DNA of 64,000 nucleotides from Semisulcospira habei (Eukaryota > Mollusca > Gastropoda > Semisulcospiridae): assembly GCA_036245525.1 (NCBI GenBank), contig BTPG01000005.1, positions 178,439,198 through 178,503,197 of the forward strand, given 5' to 3'. Below are positions 44,601 through 58,272 of this stretch, one piece after another (the stretch's first letter is position 1; the number at the start of each line of letters is the position of its first letter). The position numbers were made by a program, and so were the translations under genes. Below the pieces are notes generated by a model. It was not told the DNA's origin, made no database searches, and saw only the letters and a program-made list of their open reading frames with translations.

Positions 44601-47600
44601 CGCCGTAAGGGCTTTGACCGGCGGAGATAGATTTTTTAACGCCCGAACCGGATCCTGCCGTCTGTTGAACTGAGCCGTAAGCCCGGAGCTGTAGGCAAGA
44701 CGGATGTACGGAGAGAGCGTGGAGCTCACTCACGCGAGAAGCTGTGGCTATGGCCCGCAGGAATCAGGTCCTCCTCGTCAAGTCTGAGAACCGGGCCAAG
44801 TACAGCGGTTCAAAAAACGATCAGAGTTGAGCCATGATAACACCCACGCAAGGTCCCAACTTGGGAGTAGTGATCGGGTCACTGGTCGCCGGAGATCAAA
44901 ATGAGCCATGAGGTCAGCGAGGTCCTTGCAAGATCCCGTATCGGGTCGACCCAAATGGCGGTAAGTGTCAGCCACCATAGAAAGATAACCTTGAATGGTG
45001 ATGGGTGCCAAGCCCTGATCCTCGAAGAGCCACAAGAAGAACTCCGCGAGTTGGGGCATAGTCAGATTTGTGGGGGAGAGGTGTCGCGGCCCACACCACG
45101 ATAGAAAAACCCGCCATTTACCCTCATAAAGTTTCCTGGTGGAAGGCCGTCGAGCTGAAGCGATACCCGCCACTGCTGCATCCGAGAAACCTTGAGCGGT
45201 GAAGGTGCGCCGCACAATCGCCAAGCGTGTAAGAGGAGGCTCTCCTGGCAAGGTTGAAAAAGATCCTGCCAGGGTTGTTTCAGCAACATGGTAAGCATTG
45301 GAAGCCATAGCGGGGGTCCATGGCGAGACTCAGGAGATATGTGGTCCAGTTCTTGTTCCAAGAGAACGTTGCCACCAGAAACAGGACTGCATGTCAGCCT
45401 CTGAGCTTGAGAAGAATCCTGGGTACCAGGACAGACGGAGGGTACGCATAGGCCACGAGACCCTCCCAGGTGATAGAGAGAGCATCCACCGCCCATGCAA
45501 GAGAATCTGGAACAGGGGAGACGAAGAGGGTAAGTTGTGCGTTCCACCTCATCGCAAACAGGTCGATCATGGGTGTCTCCCAGTGCCGGCAAATCATCCG
45601 AAAAAGGTCGGGGCGAAGAGCCCACTCGGTATGGAGACACTGGCCATGAAGAGATAAGGCATCTGCCAGCACATTCAGCCGTCCCGGAATGTGATGTGCC
45701 TGTAGCGAAATGCCCCGATCCCGACACCACACCAGAATATGGAACAGAAGAATGCAAAGGGAGGGAGAACGGGTCCCGCCCTGCTTCTGAATATAGGAGA
45801 CAACCGTCGTGTTGTCGGAGAGAACCAAGACTGCCTGATTGGTCACGCGTGGTTTCCAAGAGATCAGGGCGAGCCACACTGCTTTCAGCTCCAACCAATT
45901 GATGTGTCTGCCCACCAAATCTGGTGACCAAACATCCACTGTCGTGTTGAAGTCCTGGAGCAGGTGAGTGCCCCAACTGGAAAGACTGGCATACATGCAG
46001 ATCGACAGGGAAGGAAGCGGGGACGCGAGGGGAACCCCCGACGCCAACCACGCAGAATCCGCCCACCGAAGGAGATGCGGCCGAACTAAGTGCGACACCG
46101 GAACGCAAACCTCCAAATCTCCCGAAGACAGACGCCAAAGAAGGAGGAGATGAAGTTGAATTGGATGCGAGTAGAGCCGGCCAAGGGGAAGCAAGTCCGC
46201 CGCAGCACTCATGAGACCCAAAACTGTAACCACCGCCTTGCCGGAGCTGCGGAAGCAAGCTACATCCGACGGGCCAAAAGAACCAACTTGTCGAACTGAG
46301 CTTGGGGAAGGCGCACCAAGTTCAAGTCAGTCTGAAACTCCATTTCAAGGTGGAGAAAATGGCGAGATGGCGATAGGTCTGACTTGCCGAAGTTGACTAG
46401 AAAACCGAGGCGATGGAGAAGGGAAAGCAGGGCGTCGCTGTCGGCGGTCAAGCAGGTCGCAACCTGATTCCGGAGAAGAAGATCGTCGAGGCAGTGGGAG
46501 GACGGACTGAGAGACGACCTCTGTGTGTGGGAAATCACCGCATCCATAATCCTGGTAAAAACCCAGGGACTGAGAGTGAGGCCGAAGGGCATCGCCCGGA
46601 ATGATACACCACTCCGTGGAAGGCGAAGCGAAGGTATCAGTGAGCCGAAGGATGTATAGGAACATGAAGGTATGTATCGGCAAGATCCAGACCGACAGCC
46701 AAATCCATCGGTTGGACGGCGGCCCGCAGGGCGCGGGTCATTTCCATACGAAAGGACGGAGCAGGCAAACAAAAAAAATTTTTTTTTTTTTCCCCCCTTT
46801 TTTTTTTGTGAGAGCGGAAAGGTCCATCACCGGACGCCAACCTCCGTCCGACTTGGGGACGATGAAGAGACGACTGTAGAAAGCCAGAGAATCTTGTCGC
46901 CGGACGAATTCCGTGGTGGATTTGAGAAGCAAGGAAGCCACTTCGTCCTGTAAAGCCGTCACCTTGACGGGATCGTTAGGAACCCCGAGTCCAAAGCGGG
47001 GAGCGGCGAAGAGGAGGAGGGCGAAGAAGCGAGAGGTGAAGACGCTCCAAAATGGTAGAAAGGAGCCATGGGTCGTCGGGAACAGTGAGAAGAAAGATGG
47101 TGAGCCATGGGCCAGATGTCCGTATGTGTATCCTTCACGGCTTGCCAAGTGGAGCCAAACAGCAAAGCACCGCCGATGGGCGCCTGGCGGAGCTGAGCCT
47201 TGACTGTCGAAGAAAACCCAGAACAACCAGCAAGAACTGCATCCCGTCTAATTAAATCACAGTTGATGGCGGCAGCCATCGCATTTGCAGAAGCATGGTA
47301 CGAGGCCCGATTATCCACCACCGAAAGAGAATGTATCTCTCGCAGCGGCGCAGTAGAGTGTGGATCCCAATGGTCTTCAAGAGCGCGTACCATCGCCTTG
47401 GTAGCGAGATCGCGGAAGCTGCAGCAGACCAGCGTGTTGAGGATCATGACAGCAGTTTTATCAAAACCGCGAGGGACCCGGGCAAGGGCGAAGCGGCGTT
47501 CACCCACCTGTAAATCCGCCGCATCATCAAGCTAAGGCAAAGGGCACGCAAAAGCCTGAGAGTGACCTGCGTACCAACGTTGGCGGAAGCGAATGTCTAC

Positions 47601-50600
47601 GCCTTCAGGCCACTTAGTATCGGAAAAGAAGAGAGGCTCTTTGAAAGTGCCAATAGGCAATTGCGCCGAGAACGCCTCCGCCAGATCTCGAAAGCCAGAT
47701 GGTGGCGGAAGAGATCGGAAATGCTTAGGTTGAAGGGAAACATCCACCGAAGCCGACGCCTTTCGCTTCAGAGTGTAGGGAGGCAATTCGGCCCGTCAGC
47801 CCATAAATCCGCCGCATCATCGGCGTCTGGGGGAAGAGAGCGAAGAATGAGGTCGGAGGCCTTGTCCAAGGACCGTTGAGTCTCGACACCCGGAGTGAAA
47901 CAGTCCGAGGACGGAGAACAGCTGTGCTGAGAGTCCGCGGGTAAAGGACTCTAGACGGAGAAAGGTGCGGCAAAACCCCAAGGTCGAAAGCAGAATCCAC
48001 CGGATGAAGGCTAAGAACATCCTCTTGAACCGGCGTTGCCAAGCGCCTGGGGAAACAGGACCCTTGGAAAGAGTAACGATCGCGCGGTGGCCGGAGAGGA
48101 GATCGCCGAGGGATGGATGAGGAGTCCAGGTGCCCAGTTCGCCGAGAACTCCTACTGTCATATGAAGAAGAATAAGTAGAAGAACGACGCCGTAAGGAAG
48201 AGGGCGGATGCTGACAGCTCTCAGGCAAAAGCGGGCGACGAACAGGAGAACGGGAATGGGACCAGGAATGTCCCCCCTCTGGAGCACGATGAAGGTGGCG
48301 TCGACAGCACTGCGAAGGACGTTCGAAGCGAAGGGGATCCACCCGTCGTCGAGAGGCGTGTCGCAAGCGACGGGGGGCAGGAGAAACCCAGGGATCACGG
48401 TGACAGGGGACGGACGATGGTGTAGGATCCCGAAGGGAAACGTCTGCAATAGGAGAATAAAACCGACAGGAGGGGTGAGAAATACGCCGAGAGGACGTAC
48501 CAAGTGTGGCACGAGTGCGCGGAGACTGGCTTTTAGCCAGGGCGCGAGGAGACAGTGGTTGAGACGAAGCGCCGAGCAACTAGTCGTGATGTGACGACAA
48601 TTGTTGAAGTTGCGACGGAAAAGTGCAATTGGGTAAAGTCACATCTGGCTGGAGAGGATACGCGCCAGGGACTGCCAATGGTCGTTGTCTCCTCTCCCCA
48701 AAACGATGGGCTTGACTCCGTTGGAGACCCATCTTAGAAGGCCGAGTCTGCGGAGCTGGCTGAGTTGCGCGGTGACTGGCTTTTAACCAGGGCGCGAGGA
48801 GACAGTGGTTGAGCCGAAGCGCCGAGCAACAAGTCGTGATGTGACGACAAGTGTTGATTTTTTTTTTTTTTTTTTTGACGGAAAAGTGCAATTGAGTAAA
48901 GTCACGTCTGGCTGGAGAGGGCACGTGCCAGGGACTGCCGATGGTCGCTGTCTCCTCCCCCAAATGATGGGGTTGCCTCCATTGGAGACCCGTCTTAGAA
49001 GGCCGGGTCTGCGGGGCTGGCTGCGAAATACGCTCATAGGAGCGGGGGCGTACATTCTCACCTGGTGTAAAACCACCCGCAGCGGGAGGGAAGGTGTCCG
49101 ACACCCGTGCCTGAGTGGCAAAGAGCTGCAGAGAAGAAACACCGATAGCGGCAGAGCTGGTGGTGATAGGGCAAAGAGGAGCTTCGTCGGACTGTACAGG
49201 GTGCTGACGACGGTAGAATTTCCACATTTCAGACCAGCGATCTTCTTCCCACGAAGCACAAAAATCACAAGTGTGGTCCGATGCACATCCCGAGCAAGGC
49301 GGGCAGCAAGGATGTAAGTTACTAGGCCACTGGAAATTTTTACAGTCGGGGCACGTTTTTTAAAAAGAAAACTGCAACAGTGAACAGAGCGGAAATGAAA
49401 CGTGCGTAGCCCAAAGGCTACGTAATCGAGCAGACGACCGTTAAAACCGACAATCGAAGATGAAGTCGCAACGAATGGCAAAATGCCGCAAATCCACGGA
49501 AATTGCCCAATTCGCCACAATCATCGTGGGAGGCAATGTCCGAGGCCTTACCTGGCCTTGTTAAGACAAACAAGGCCGAAGAATGGACAAAAAAGACGAT
49601 GATAACGGGAGACTGAGAAAGAAGGATCTAAACAAAATGGCAGTCAAGTATGAACTGAAAATAACGGCCTCTTGCGAGATTTGGAAGGGAGGTTACTCCA
49701 AGGATAGGGAGGACACTCGGGGGATTAGGTAACTGCTTGCTACAGGTTCGTCCCTGGTTGTGTGGCAACACACAACAATTTTTGGAGACTGAAATTGTCA
49801 GTTAAGTATATCTTCCTTCCTCTCAGTAATACCATCGGTAACGATTTTGAAGAAATAAATAATGTATCAAATCATGAGATAAGAACGTTTGTGCCAAAAA
49901 AATTAATTTAACTACAGCATCTGGTGACATTACACCTTTTGAATCTGACAGTGGCCGTCAGGTACTGAAAGAGAATCAGGAACTGCACCAAAACATAGCG
50001 CCGGAAATTACTGTCAGACAGCTGCAGGTCCAACAGCTGAAACAAACAAATGAAACACACAGTCAATGCATCTGATCTGCATGAGACCCTGGTGCTGGTG
50101 CTCAAGAGAATCCACGCTTCTTGCCAACCATGAGCCCCTAAAGGGGTTGCAGGGGCTCATGAGAATCTATGCCCCTTGCTGACCAAGTTCAGTCTGGCTG
50201 TTCATCGTTTTGAAAGATTTACTCAGTTCATCAAGGTTAGGTCTGTATGACTGTGAATGCAGTGCTGCAATATATCGTTCATTGACTGACACATTAACAC
50301 TGTACATGTGCATTTTTTCAATCCTGGTGATGCACAGGTGAAATTTACTATTAACTGTCTCCTTGCAACAAATTGGTCAAAATCGAATTCTATCATAATA
50401 CATACGCTGATTCTACCATCTCCCAATAGAGATGAAGCAGAAGAAGAAAAAAAATGCAAAACAACTGCTGTGACTGCATGGTCAATTTGATCACACCTTT
50501 TCACTGGTGAGGTATTTAGCAAAGAAGTTCTGCGAATGGTCGTCTCGTCTGGCCAGCTTTTTCCTCTGAGACATCAGGTCATCCAGTTTGCAACTGGCAA

Positions 50601-53600
50601 ATGCAGCCAGCACTTCATCTGAATACTGCAGACAAAGGCACAATGCAAATGAGAATATTCTAACCCCTTCACTACCAATGCCAGTGGGTGCAGAATGTGT
50701 TTTTACATCATTGTACTTCAACGTTAGGGATCCCCAGCCTTCTAACTCACTACATCCCGAGGATGACATTATCACTTTTTTAACCCATATCATACAGAGG
50801 CTAAAAGCTTCAAATTTGTACACTGCCATATGCAAGCTACATTATAGCACTTACAGATACGGACATAGACCAATGGCTTTAGTTCAAGGGTAATGCCAGA
50901 ATAGCTTGGCGCCTAGAGGCGCCAAGCTATTCTGGCACCACCCTTGAACTATTTTAGTCAAACTTATTTCGCACACTGGTGTATTCCGAATGATAAGGGT
51001 TAAGATGTCCTTTAAGGGCTACATCAAAGTTCCGGAGACAGATGGACCATGATAGTTCAAAGGTGGCGTCAGAATAGCTTGGCGCCTGCATTAAACTATC
51101 ATGGTCGATCCACATCTTGTCGTAGCATGTCAGGGCTTTATGAGTTAAGGAACATGGATAAAAGGGTGGTTGCAGCAAGAGGCACAGATTCTCTTGAGCC
51201 CCTGCACCCTTAGGGGCTCATGAGGATCACTACCTCCTGCAGTTGGGTGGCGTTTAGTTTTTCTCCGCAGTGAAGGGTTCATAAAATACAAAGTGTGTTC
51301 AAACAAGGTTTGCACGTGGAATTGCGGTTTGCGAATTAAGAAAATGACATCACATGAAAACACAAAGCGAGCAAAAATTAATCAAATTTGTTTAACCCAT
51401 ATCACACTGAGACTAAAAGCTTCAAATTTGTACACTGCCATATAATGCAAGCTACATTATAGTACTTACAGATAAGGATATAGACTAATGGCTTTAGTTC
51501 AAGGGTGGTGACAGAACAGCTTGGCGCCTAGAGGCGCCAAGCTATTCTGGCACCACCCCTGAACTATTTTTGTCAAACTCATTTCACACACTGGTGTATT
51601 CCGAATGATAAGGGTTAACTCATCCACAAGCCGACGCACATATTTTCCAAATTTTGGAGGCGTCATCTAATGACTATGCACCTGCTGCAGGAGATGGATC
51701 GACCATGATAATTCAAGGGTAGTGCCAGATTAGCTTGGCGCTTGTCAGCACCAAGCTAATCTGGCACTACCCTTGAATTATATTATCATGGTCGACCCAT
51801 CTCCTGTTGTAGTGCGTCAGGGCTGAATGGTTTAAAACAAAAGAGGGCACATACCATTGCAAATGCTCGCCAGGCTGCTTTGTCATAGCACTGTACTGGT
51901 TTGCGAAAGTAGTCTTGCAAGGACCAGAACTTGCGGTACAGATTGTAGTCAATCAAGACAGGCCTGAAATCATGAAAAAAATAAAGTTCATACATGTACT
52001 GTACAAAGCAAAAAGATAACGCCAGGCTCACCGATTTCCATGGAAAGAACACCACTACTTTAGCTTCAACACATCAAGTGCTGAGGACTACATACTCATT
52101 TTTGAATGACAGATTTACCAAGATAGTTCAAGGGCTGTGCCACAATAGGTTGAAAGAAGTGTCAAACTGCTCCTACACCACTCTTGCACAAGCAATACTG
52201 ATTCTCTGACACCACTCTTTAACCCAAATCATAGATTCATACTGAGGCTAAAAGCTTCAAATTTGTACACTGCCATATGCAAGCTACATTATAGTACTTA
52301 CAGATAAGGATATAGACTAATGGCTTTAGTCCAAGGGTAGTGCCAGAATAGCTTGGCGCCTAGAGGCGCCAAGCTATTCTGGCACTACCCTTGAATTAAT
52401 TTAGTCAAACTTATTTCACACACTAGTGTATTCTGAATGATATGTGTTAACAAAAATGGTTGTTTGGCATCTTTTACTTGAGAATTATGTCTGAATGGGT
52501 TAATGCATGAACACACATAATTAAACACAAATACAGGCAGCACACACCCCAGTATATCCCAGTATCTGATATAACTCGCACAGGTCTCTGCCCTGACAGT
52601 GATGTCCAGTGAACAAAAGGTCCTCAGGCCGACATCAACCGTAGCTGGCCAGCACATGAATTTGCGCAGGCCAGCTAAAACTGATGCCGGCCCAAGTGCT
52701 TTTTCTTCACAAGTCTATGTCAATTCAGAACTACAATAATGCTATCTTCAATAACGCAGTCCCAGTTTAATAACTCCACAGTACTGTGATATACCGAGGA
52801 TGACCTGTATGTATATGACTACACACCAATACACACACATGTGCACACACACACACACTCTACAAAGGAGAATACAACAACATGAAGTGATGAACACAAC
52901 ATACGGCTTATCGCCTGCTTCTCCATCTTCTACATCCATCTTTTCCTGTTTAATGGCAGGTTCTGACTGTCAAATTGAAACAAACAAAAAGGCACACATG
53001 ATTTACACTTCCACTTCTTTTCACTGCTACAGGTCAGAGCATGAGCAATGGAACATACCAACATACTGTAAATCAAATTCTGAATAATAAGAACTCAGGA
53101 CAGAATAGAAATGTTGTCAAAATCAAAGTACATGTAGGTAAAATGTGCATGTTTGGAATTGCAGGATTAAATGTTTGATATCTCATGCTCATGTTTGTCC
53201 AGGCTTTCATCCACTGTTTGCATCAAACGTATAAATTTTGACCTCTGTACAAACTCTATTATATTTCATAACCAGAATACAGACCATAATTTTCCCCAGC
53301 CCCATTATTTGTTCTTTATAAGATTGCACCAGCAACCGATGTTTGATTAACACTTTGGGTATCGGTGGCAGTTTTAGTCACGATGATTCCTGTACGTATC
53401 ATCGTGACTAAAACCGCTACCAATGAGCAAAAGGTTCAATTATTTCACTATGCATCACACATCATTTCTTCTCTGTGATATGCATTTTTTACACCAGCTC
53501 TGCGTAATGCATGCAACTAGCATGACCCTGTCAACACAAACGCTCTGGCACCACTGACCTGTGAAGCAAATACTGTGACGTTCTCAAGGTTGAACTGGCT

Positions 53601-56600
53601 CATCAAGTTCAAAGCTAAAAAAGAAAGTGATAAATTATCAAGTACTAGAAGAATCCCCTCACTCACTCCCCCCCCCCCCCCCCCCCCCCTCTGTGCACAC
53701 AGCCACTGGAACTGATTACAGCACTGGTCCTTGCATGCATGTGCAAACCCTTGTACATAATATATGTAACCGGGTTAAGGTTAGCGATAATAAAGGTCAA
53801 GAAATGAGGGAGGCAACAACGTCGAAGACAGGGGTCGCTGTGACATGTCTTTATTGCGGTGTAGAAACTGAAGAAACTGAAGAAACTGAAGAAACTGAAG
53901 AAACAGCGCAGAGCTAAGAGGGAGTCGACATTGTAGTTCTTCTTAGTTGTATCGTCATAGCGGCACGAGTGGTCTGTGGCAACCGGCTGAGTGGTACTGA
54001 CCGCAAGCGCGCTACGGAAGGGGCTTTATATACGGCAGGCGCGGGCCGCAAAGAAAGCACCACTCGCGTGCTTCCAGAATTCGGTGCTGTTGGAGCGGAA
54101 ATGCTAAAATTTGTGTTAGTTTGAGATTGGTTCTCTGACCATAGCTCCGATACAACTAAACCTAGAAACTTGCGGTTTGTTGCTAACGAAAGATCCGCAA
54201 TTGTAGTTTCACTAGTATTGCACATTAATTCGATTAAAGACGGCTAGAATTAATTATGAATTTTTAAACGACTTTTCTTCGTCGACCTGGTCGGTGTAAA
54301 AGGTGCAAACTCCTAAAATAATATTTAACCCAAAATCGATTGGACTAGAAATAGATTACAAAATGAAAGAGACTATCATGCTGGATCTTATGGATCTTGC
54401 TTTAAAACAATCGGTACAGGCATTGAGGAGATATTCAACTTAGAATGCCTCATTAGAAACACAAGCTATCATCGCCATTGTAGGCACCGGATGCTAGAAC
54501 AAAAGCCACGAGGCGGCTGACGCGGTTGCGTCCCCTGAATAGACACTGAATACCTAGTGGTCTAGAAGTAAGCCAGAGGGGTCGGACTAACGCAGGCCTC
54601 AATGATAGCAATACCTTGCGAGACCTTACATTGAAGGAAAAAAAACACTGAATAATAACACACACCACTTTTGCAAACAAAGTCGTGATGCAACCGACAA
54701 AATTACATCAGATGGGTTATGAGAGCCGGGTGTACCCGGTCACATCTCAGCCCACCGAAAAGTGCCAGCGTCCGCGCTGGCGAACAAAAAACAGAAACAT
54801 CAGGCCGTACGAACCCGAGGTTAATGAACAACACAAAATCCTTTACCCTCCTATGTCAACATATTATGATAGACAAATGGCTACTTCCAAAAATAATACA
54901 TCTCTTCCATTGCCTTGCATTGCAAGAATCTGACAGGATTATTGCAGTTAAGACATATTAAACCTGACCAGACAAAACCCAATGGAGGAGACAGAAAAAG
55001 AAAAAAATGACCACAGGCAAACAGAGTCCATACTGGTGGGTTAACATCATCCATAATAATTCAGCTTGATATAAATTTGAACATAATCAGTCCGTGTCCA
55101 CAGGTCCATTTCATGATTAGTCGGCTTCCACAGTTCATAGCTTAATTCTTGCTTCCACAGTCCATCATATGAAGATCAGGTCACTAATCAAACCAAAATT
55201 ACATTCTTGAACTAAATATCAACCTCTAAGCTTCTCTACTATCTACTATAATGCACTACACAAATGATCAGTTGTAACTGTACTACACACACTACATAGC
55301 ATGGACAGTCCTAGGTAGTCCGGATGCTTTAATGAAAAAAATTTCGGCACAAATTGGAAATCGGTGAGTGGCAGTGTCACACATCTTTTTCAAGTCTATA
55401 TGTCTCAGGGCAACCTAACTTGCTTTGGGCAAACCATTCCCCAGTGTGATTTGTACCTAGGAATGGTGGCCAACAGCAGGTTTCCATGTGGTAGCAGTCC
55501 TGGCTCTAATACGATTTTAGTGCCTGGGGAGCAGACTTGGATACATGTGAAGAAAAATACAAACAGCACAACATTATCATACATTAACTAATAATACACA
55601 ACCAACGTTCACCTGACTATATCAGGGCTGACTCTTCCATTACCACGGACTTGTGGCACTAGCACAATACATAATCAGACATAAAAAAATAATAACTACA
55701 CCTAACAAACCACGATGGCATCAACAGTTTGAGAATATTAATATCAAAATCATCAACACATAGGTACAACATAATAATTTAACACACTCACATCTCACCA
55801 TTCCTCAACAGACAGACCTAAAACTAATACATAAGCTGAACCAAACAGACAAACTTATCAGAGCCAAACGCAAACACAATACAATAATACACATCATGCA
55901 GTCAAATGCAACCTACCCATCATAACACAAAACACAAATACCTATAATACTTAATTCGGTCAGTCACCAGCACACAACACACAATTAAGCAACTAAACAC
56001 ATGGACACAGTTAATTCTAAATGACATCAAAGTGGTCATGGTACTCTTGCTACACAAGTCCGACTGTTATAGTCGATGTCAAGACAAAACTTAGAACCTG
56101 GTCATGGATGGCACAAATGCCGCATGCACAGTCATCATAAGGTTCATAAAGATCAAAGACAAAAACTGAAACACCAGCATTTGGTGATACAGCAACAGTT
56201 GCCATTGGGCTGGCAGTCCCATAGTTGGCATCATGAAGGGAAATTGTTGAAACTGTCTGTGTCCATGCATCCTGGAGCTGTACATAGGGCAGTTGACACG
56301 ACGGTGCCCTGGCTGGTGACACCCGAAACACTTCGGCAACTGGTTGTGACGGGGACCAGGTTGGTGCTGTGCACTCTGAAATCTTTCCTTAGTAAACTGG
56401 GATTGTTGCTGCAGCTGTGCCTGCAGCTCCTCAGCTCGGGCTGTGTCCACTGCCAGTTGTCGTCGCAGGGCCTCCACTTCGGCTGTCTCCTGGGATGCAG
56501 TGATGAGGTCTACGTGGAGGGTGTTGTCATCCTCCCGCATCCACCGCAACGCCTCTTCTTTGGCCTCCAGAAAGGTGGCTGCAGGTTTTGCAGCAAAGTA

Positions 56601-58226
56601 TCGCCTCAAGTCCCTGCTTAATTCTGGCAGGTATAGGCCGCTGGTGAATTGGTCGCGCAGAAGAAGATCATCTATGCTGCTTTCACGTAGTTTGTTTGCG
56701 CACTGGGCCAGGGCGGAGAGAGCATGCGCATATTGATATATGCTTTCTCCCTCCCCCTGCATCCGTCCGTGAAACTGCCGGAGGACTGCAGCTCGGTCTC
56801 GCTTGTCGCCGAAGATACTCTGAACCAGAGTAAGGAGTGCCTCTGGGCTGTAACGGTTTGTATAAGGGCGGTCCAGCACCTCCCTCCTGGCACACCCATC
56901 CAACGAGTGTAGCACCCACTCGATGGCTGCACCTGGGGGCAGCTTGCAGTGTTGCAGTCTACGGCGCCCCTCCTCCACAAAGTTCTCGGCAGCGAAGCAG
57001 CCCTCCTCGCCGGTGAACCTTGGCAGTGTTTCTGGCTTGAAGCTGGCCACGATGACCGGCTGGAGCCTCTCCTCCCGCTGATCTGCCATGGTGATTTTGT
57101 CCTCTGCGCTGTTTCTTCAGTTTTTGTTCGACGTTCTCACTTCTTCAATCCTGTCGGCGACGCCACTTGTAACCGGGTTAAGGTTAGCGATAATAAAGGT
57201 CAAGAAATGAGGGAGGCAACAACGTCGAAGACAGGGGTCGCTGTGACATGTCTTTATTGCGGTGTAGAAACTGAAGAAACTGAAGAAACTGAAGAAACTG
57301 AAGAAACTGAAGAAACAGCGCAGAGCTAAGAGGGAGTCGACATTGTAGTTCTTCTTAGTTGTATCGTCATAGCGGCACGAGTGGTCTGTGGCAACCGGCT
57401 GAGTGGTACTGACCGCAAGCGCGCTACGGAAGGGGCTTTATATACGGCAGGCGCGGGCCGCAAAGAAAGCACCACTCGCGTGCTTCCAGAATTCGGTGCT
57501 GTTGGAGCGGAAATGCTAAAATTTGTGTTAGTTTGAGATTGGTTCTCTGACCATAGCTCCGATACAACTAAACCTAGAAACTTGCGGTTTGTTGCTAACG
57601 AAAGATCCGCAATTATAGTTTCACTAGTATTGCACATTAATTCGATTAAAGACGGCTAGAATTAATTATGAATTTTTAAACGACTTTTCTTCGTCGACCT
57701 GGTCGGTGTAAAAGGTGCAAACTCCCAAAATAATATTTAACCCAAAATCGATTGGACTAGAAATAGATTACAAAATGAAAGAGACTATCATGCTGGATCT
57801 TATGGATCTTGGTTTAAAACAATCGGTACAGGCATTGAGGAGATATTCAACTTAGAATGCCTCATTAGAAACACAAGCTATCATCGCCATTGTAGGCACC
57901 GGATGCTAGAACAAAAGCCACGAGGCGGCTGACGCGGTTGCGTCCCCTGAATAGACACTGAATACCTAGTGGTCTAGAAGTAAGCCAGAGGGGTCGGACT
58001 AACGCAGGCCTCAATGATAGCAATACCTTGCGAGACCTTACATTGAAGGAAAAAAAACACTGAATAATAACACACACCACTTTTGCAAACAAAGTCGTGA
58101 TGCAACCGACAAAATTACATCAGATGGGTTATGAGAGCCGGGTGTACCCGGTCACATATAATATACAAAATATAAAATACATAAGTTAGTGTAAATGGTA
58201 ATTTGTTTAAAGTCTTGTGCAAAGGC

Positions 58227-58272
<46 letters not shown>

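Larger units (their letters stand above)
43778..49858 (-). mobile_element. DIRS-type retrotransposon C, near full length (6.1 kb)
   Basis: Outer ends ATGTATTTTTCTTTAAAAT (left) and ACGATTTTGAAGAAATAA (right), inside inverted repeats containing CCGATGGTATTACTGAGAGG. The fused internal complementary region is at 44058-44153 (AGAAAAATACAT joined to TTATTTCTTC). Order on -: gag-like, reverse transcriptase/RNase H, tyrosine recombinase. Several frameshifts and a homopolymer patch disrupt it. It lies 78 bp past the donor of a THOC1 exon (49936-50036). Confidence 0.9.
50658..51281. mobile_element. H1 element split by two further TTAA elements
   Basis: The left half (50662-50779) begins TAACCCCTTCACTACCAATGC, and the right half starts at TTAAGGAACATGGAT (51145) with the GAGCCCCTGCACC...AGGGGCTCATGAGG hairpin. 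In intact H1 copies the GGAACATG phrase follows TTCAA, so insertion occurred there. The H2b and H2c elements fill the gap. Confidence 0.6.
53765..58156 (-). mobile_element. Non-autonomous gypsy-like LTR retrotransposon (4.4 kb)
   Basis: Two 980-989 bp LTRs flank a 2.4-kb interior that contains gag but no recognisable protease, reverse transcriptase or integrase. TATA flanks both outer ends and may be the target-site duplication. A primer-binding-like TGGCGTCGCCGACAGGAT starts two bases inside the 5' LTR (57165-57148 on -). The near-identical LTRs indicate a recent insertion in a THOC1 intron, in the gene's transcriptional direction. Confidence 0.9.
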
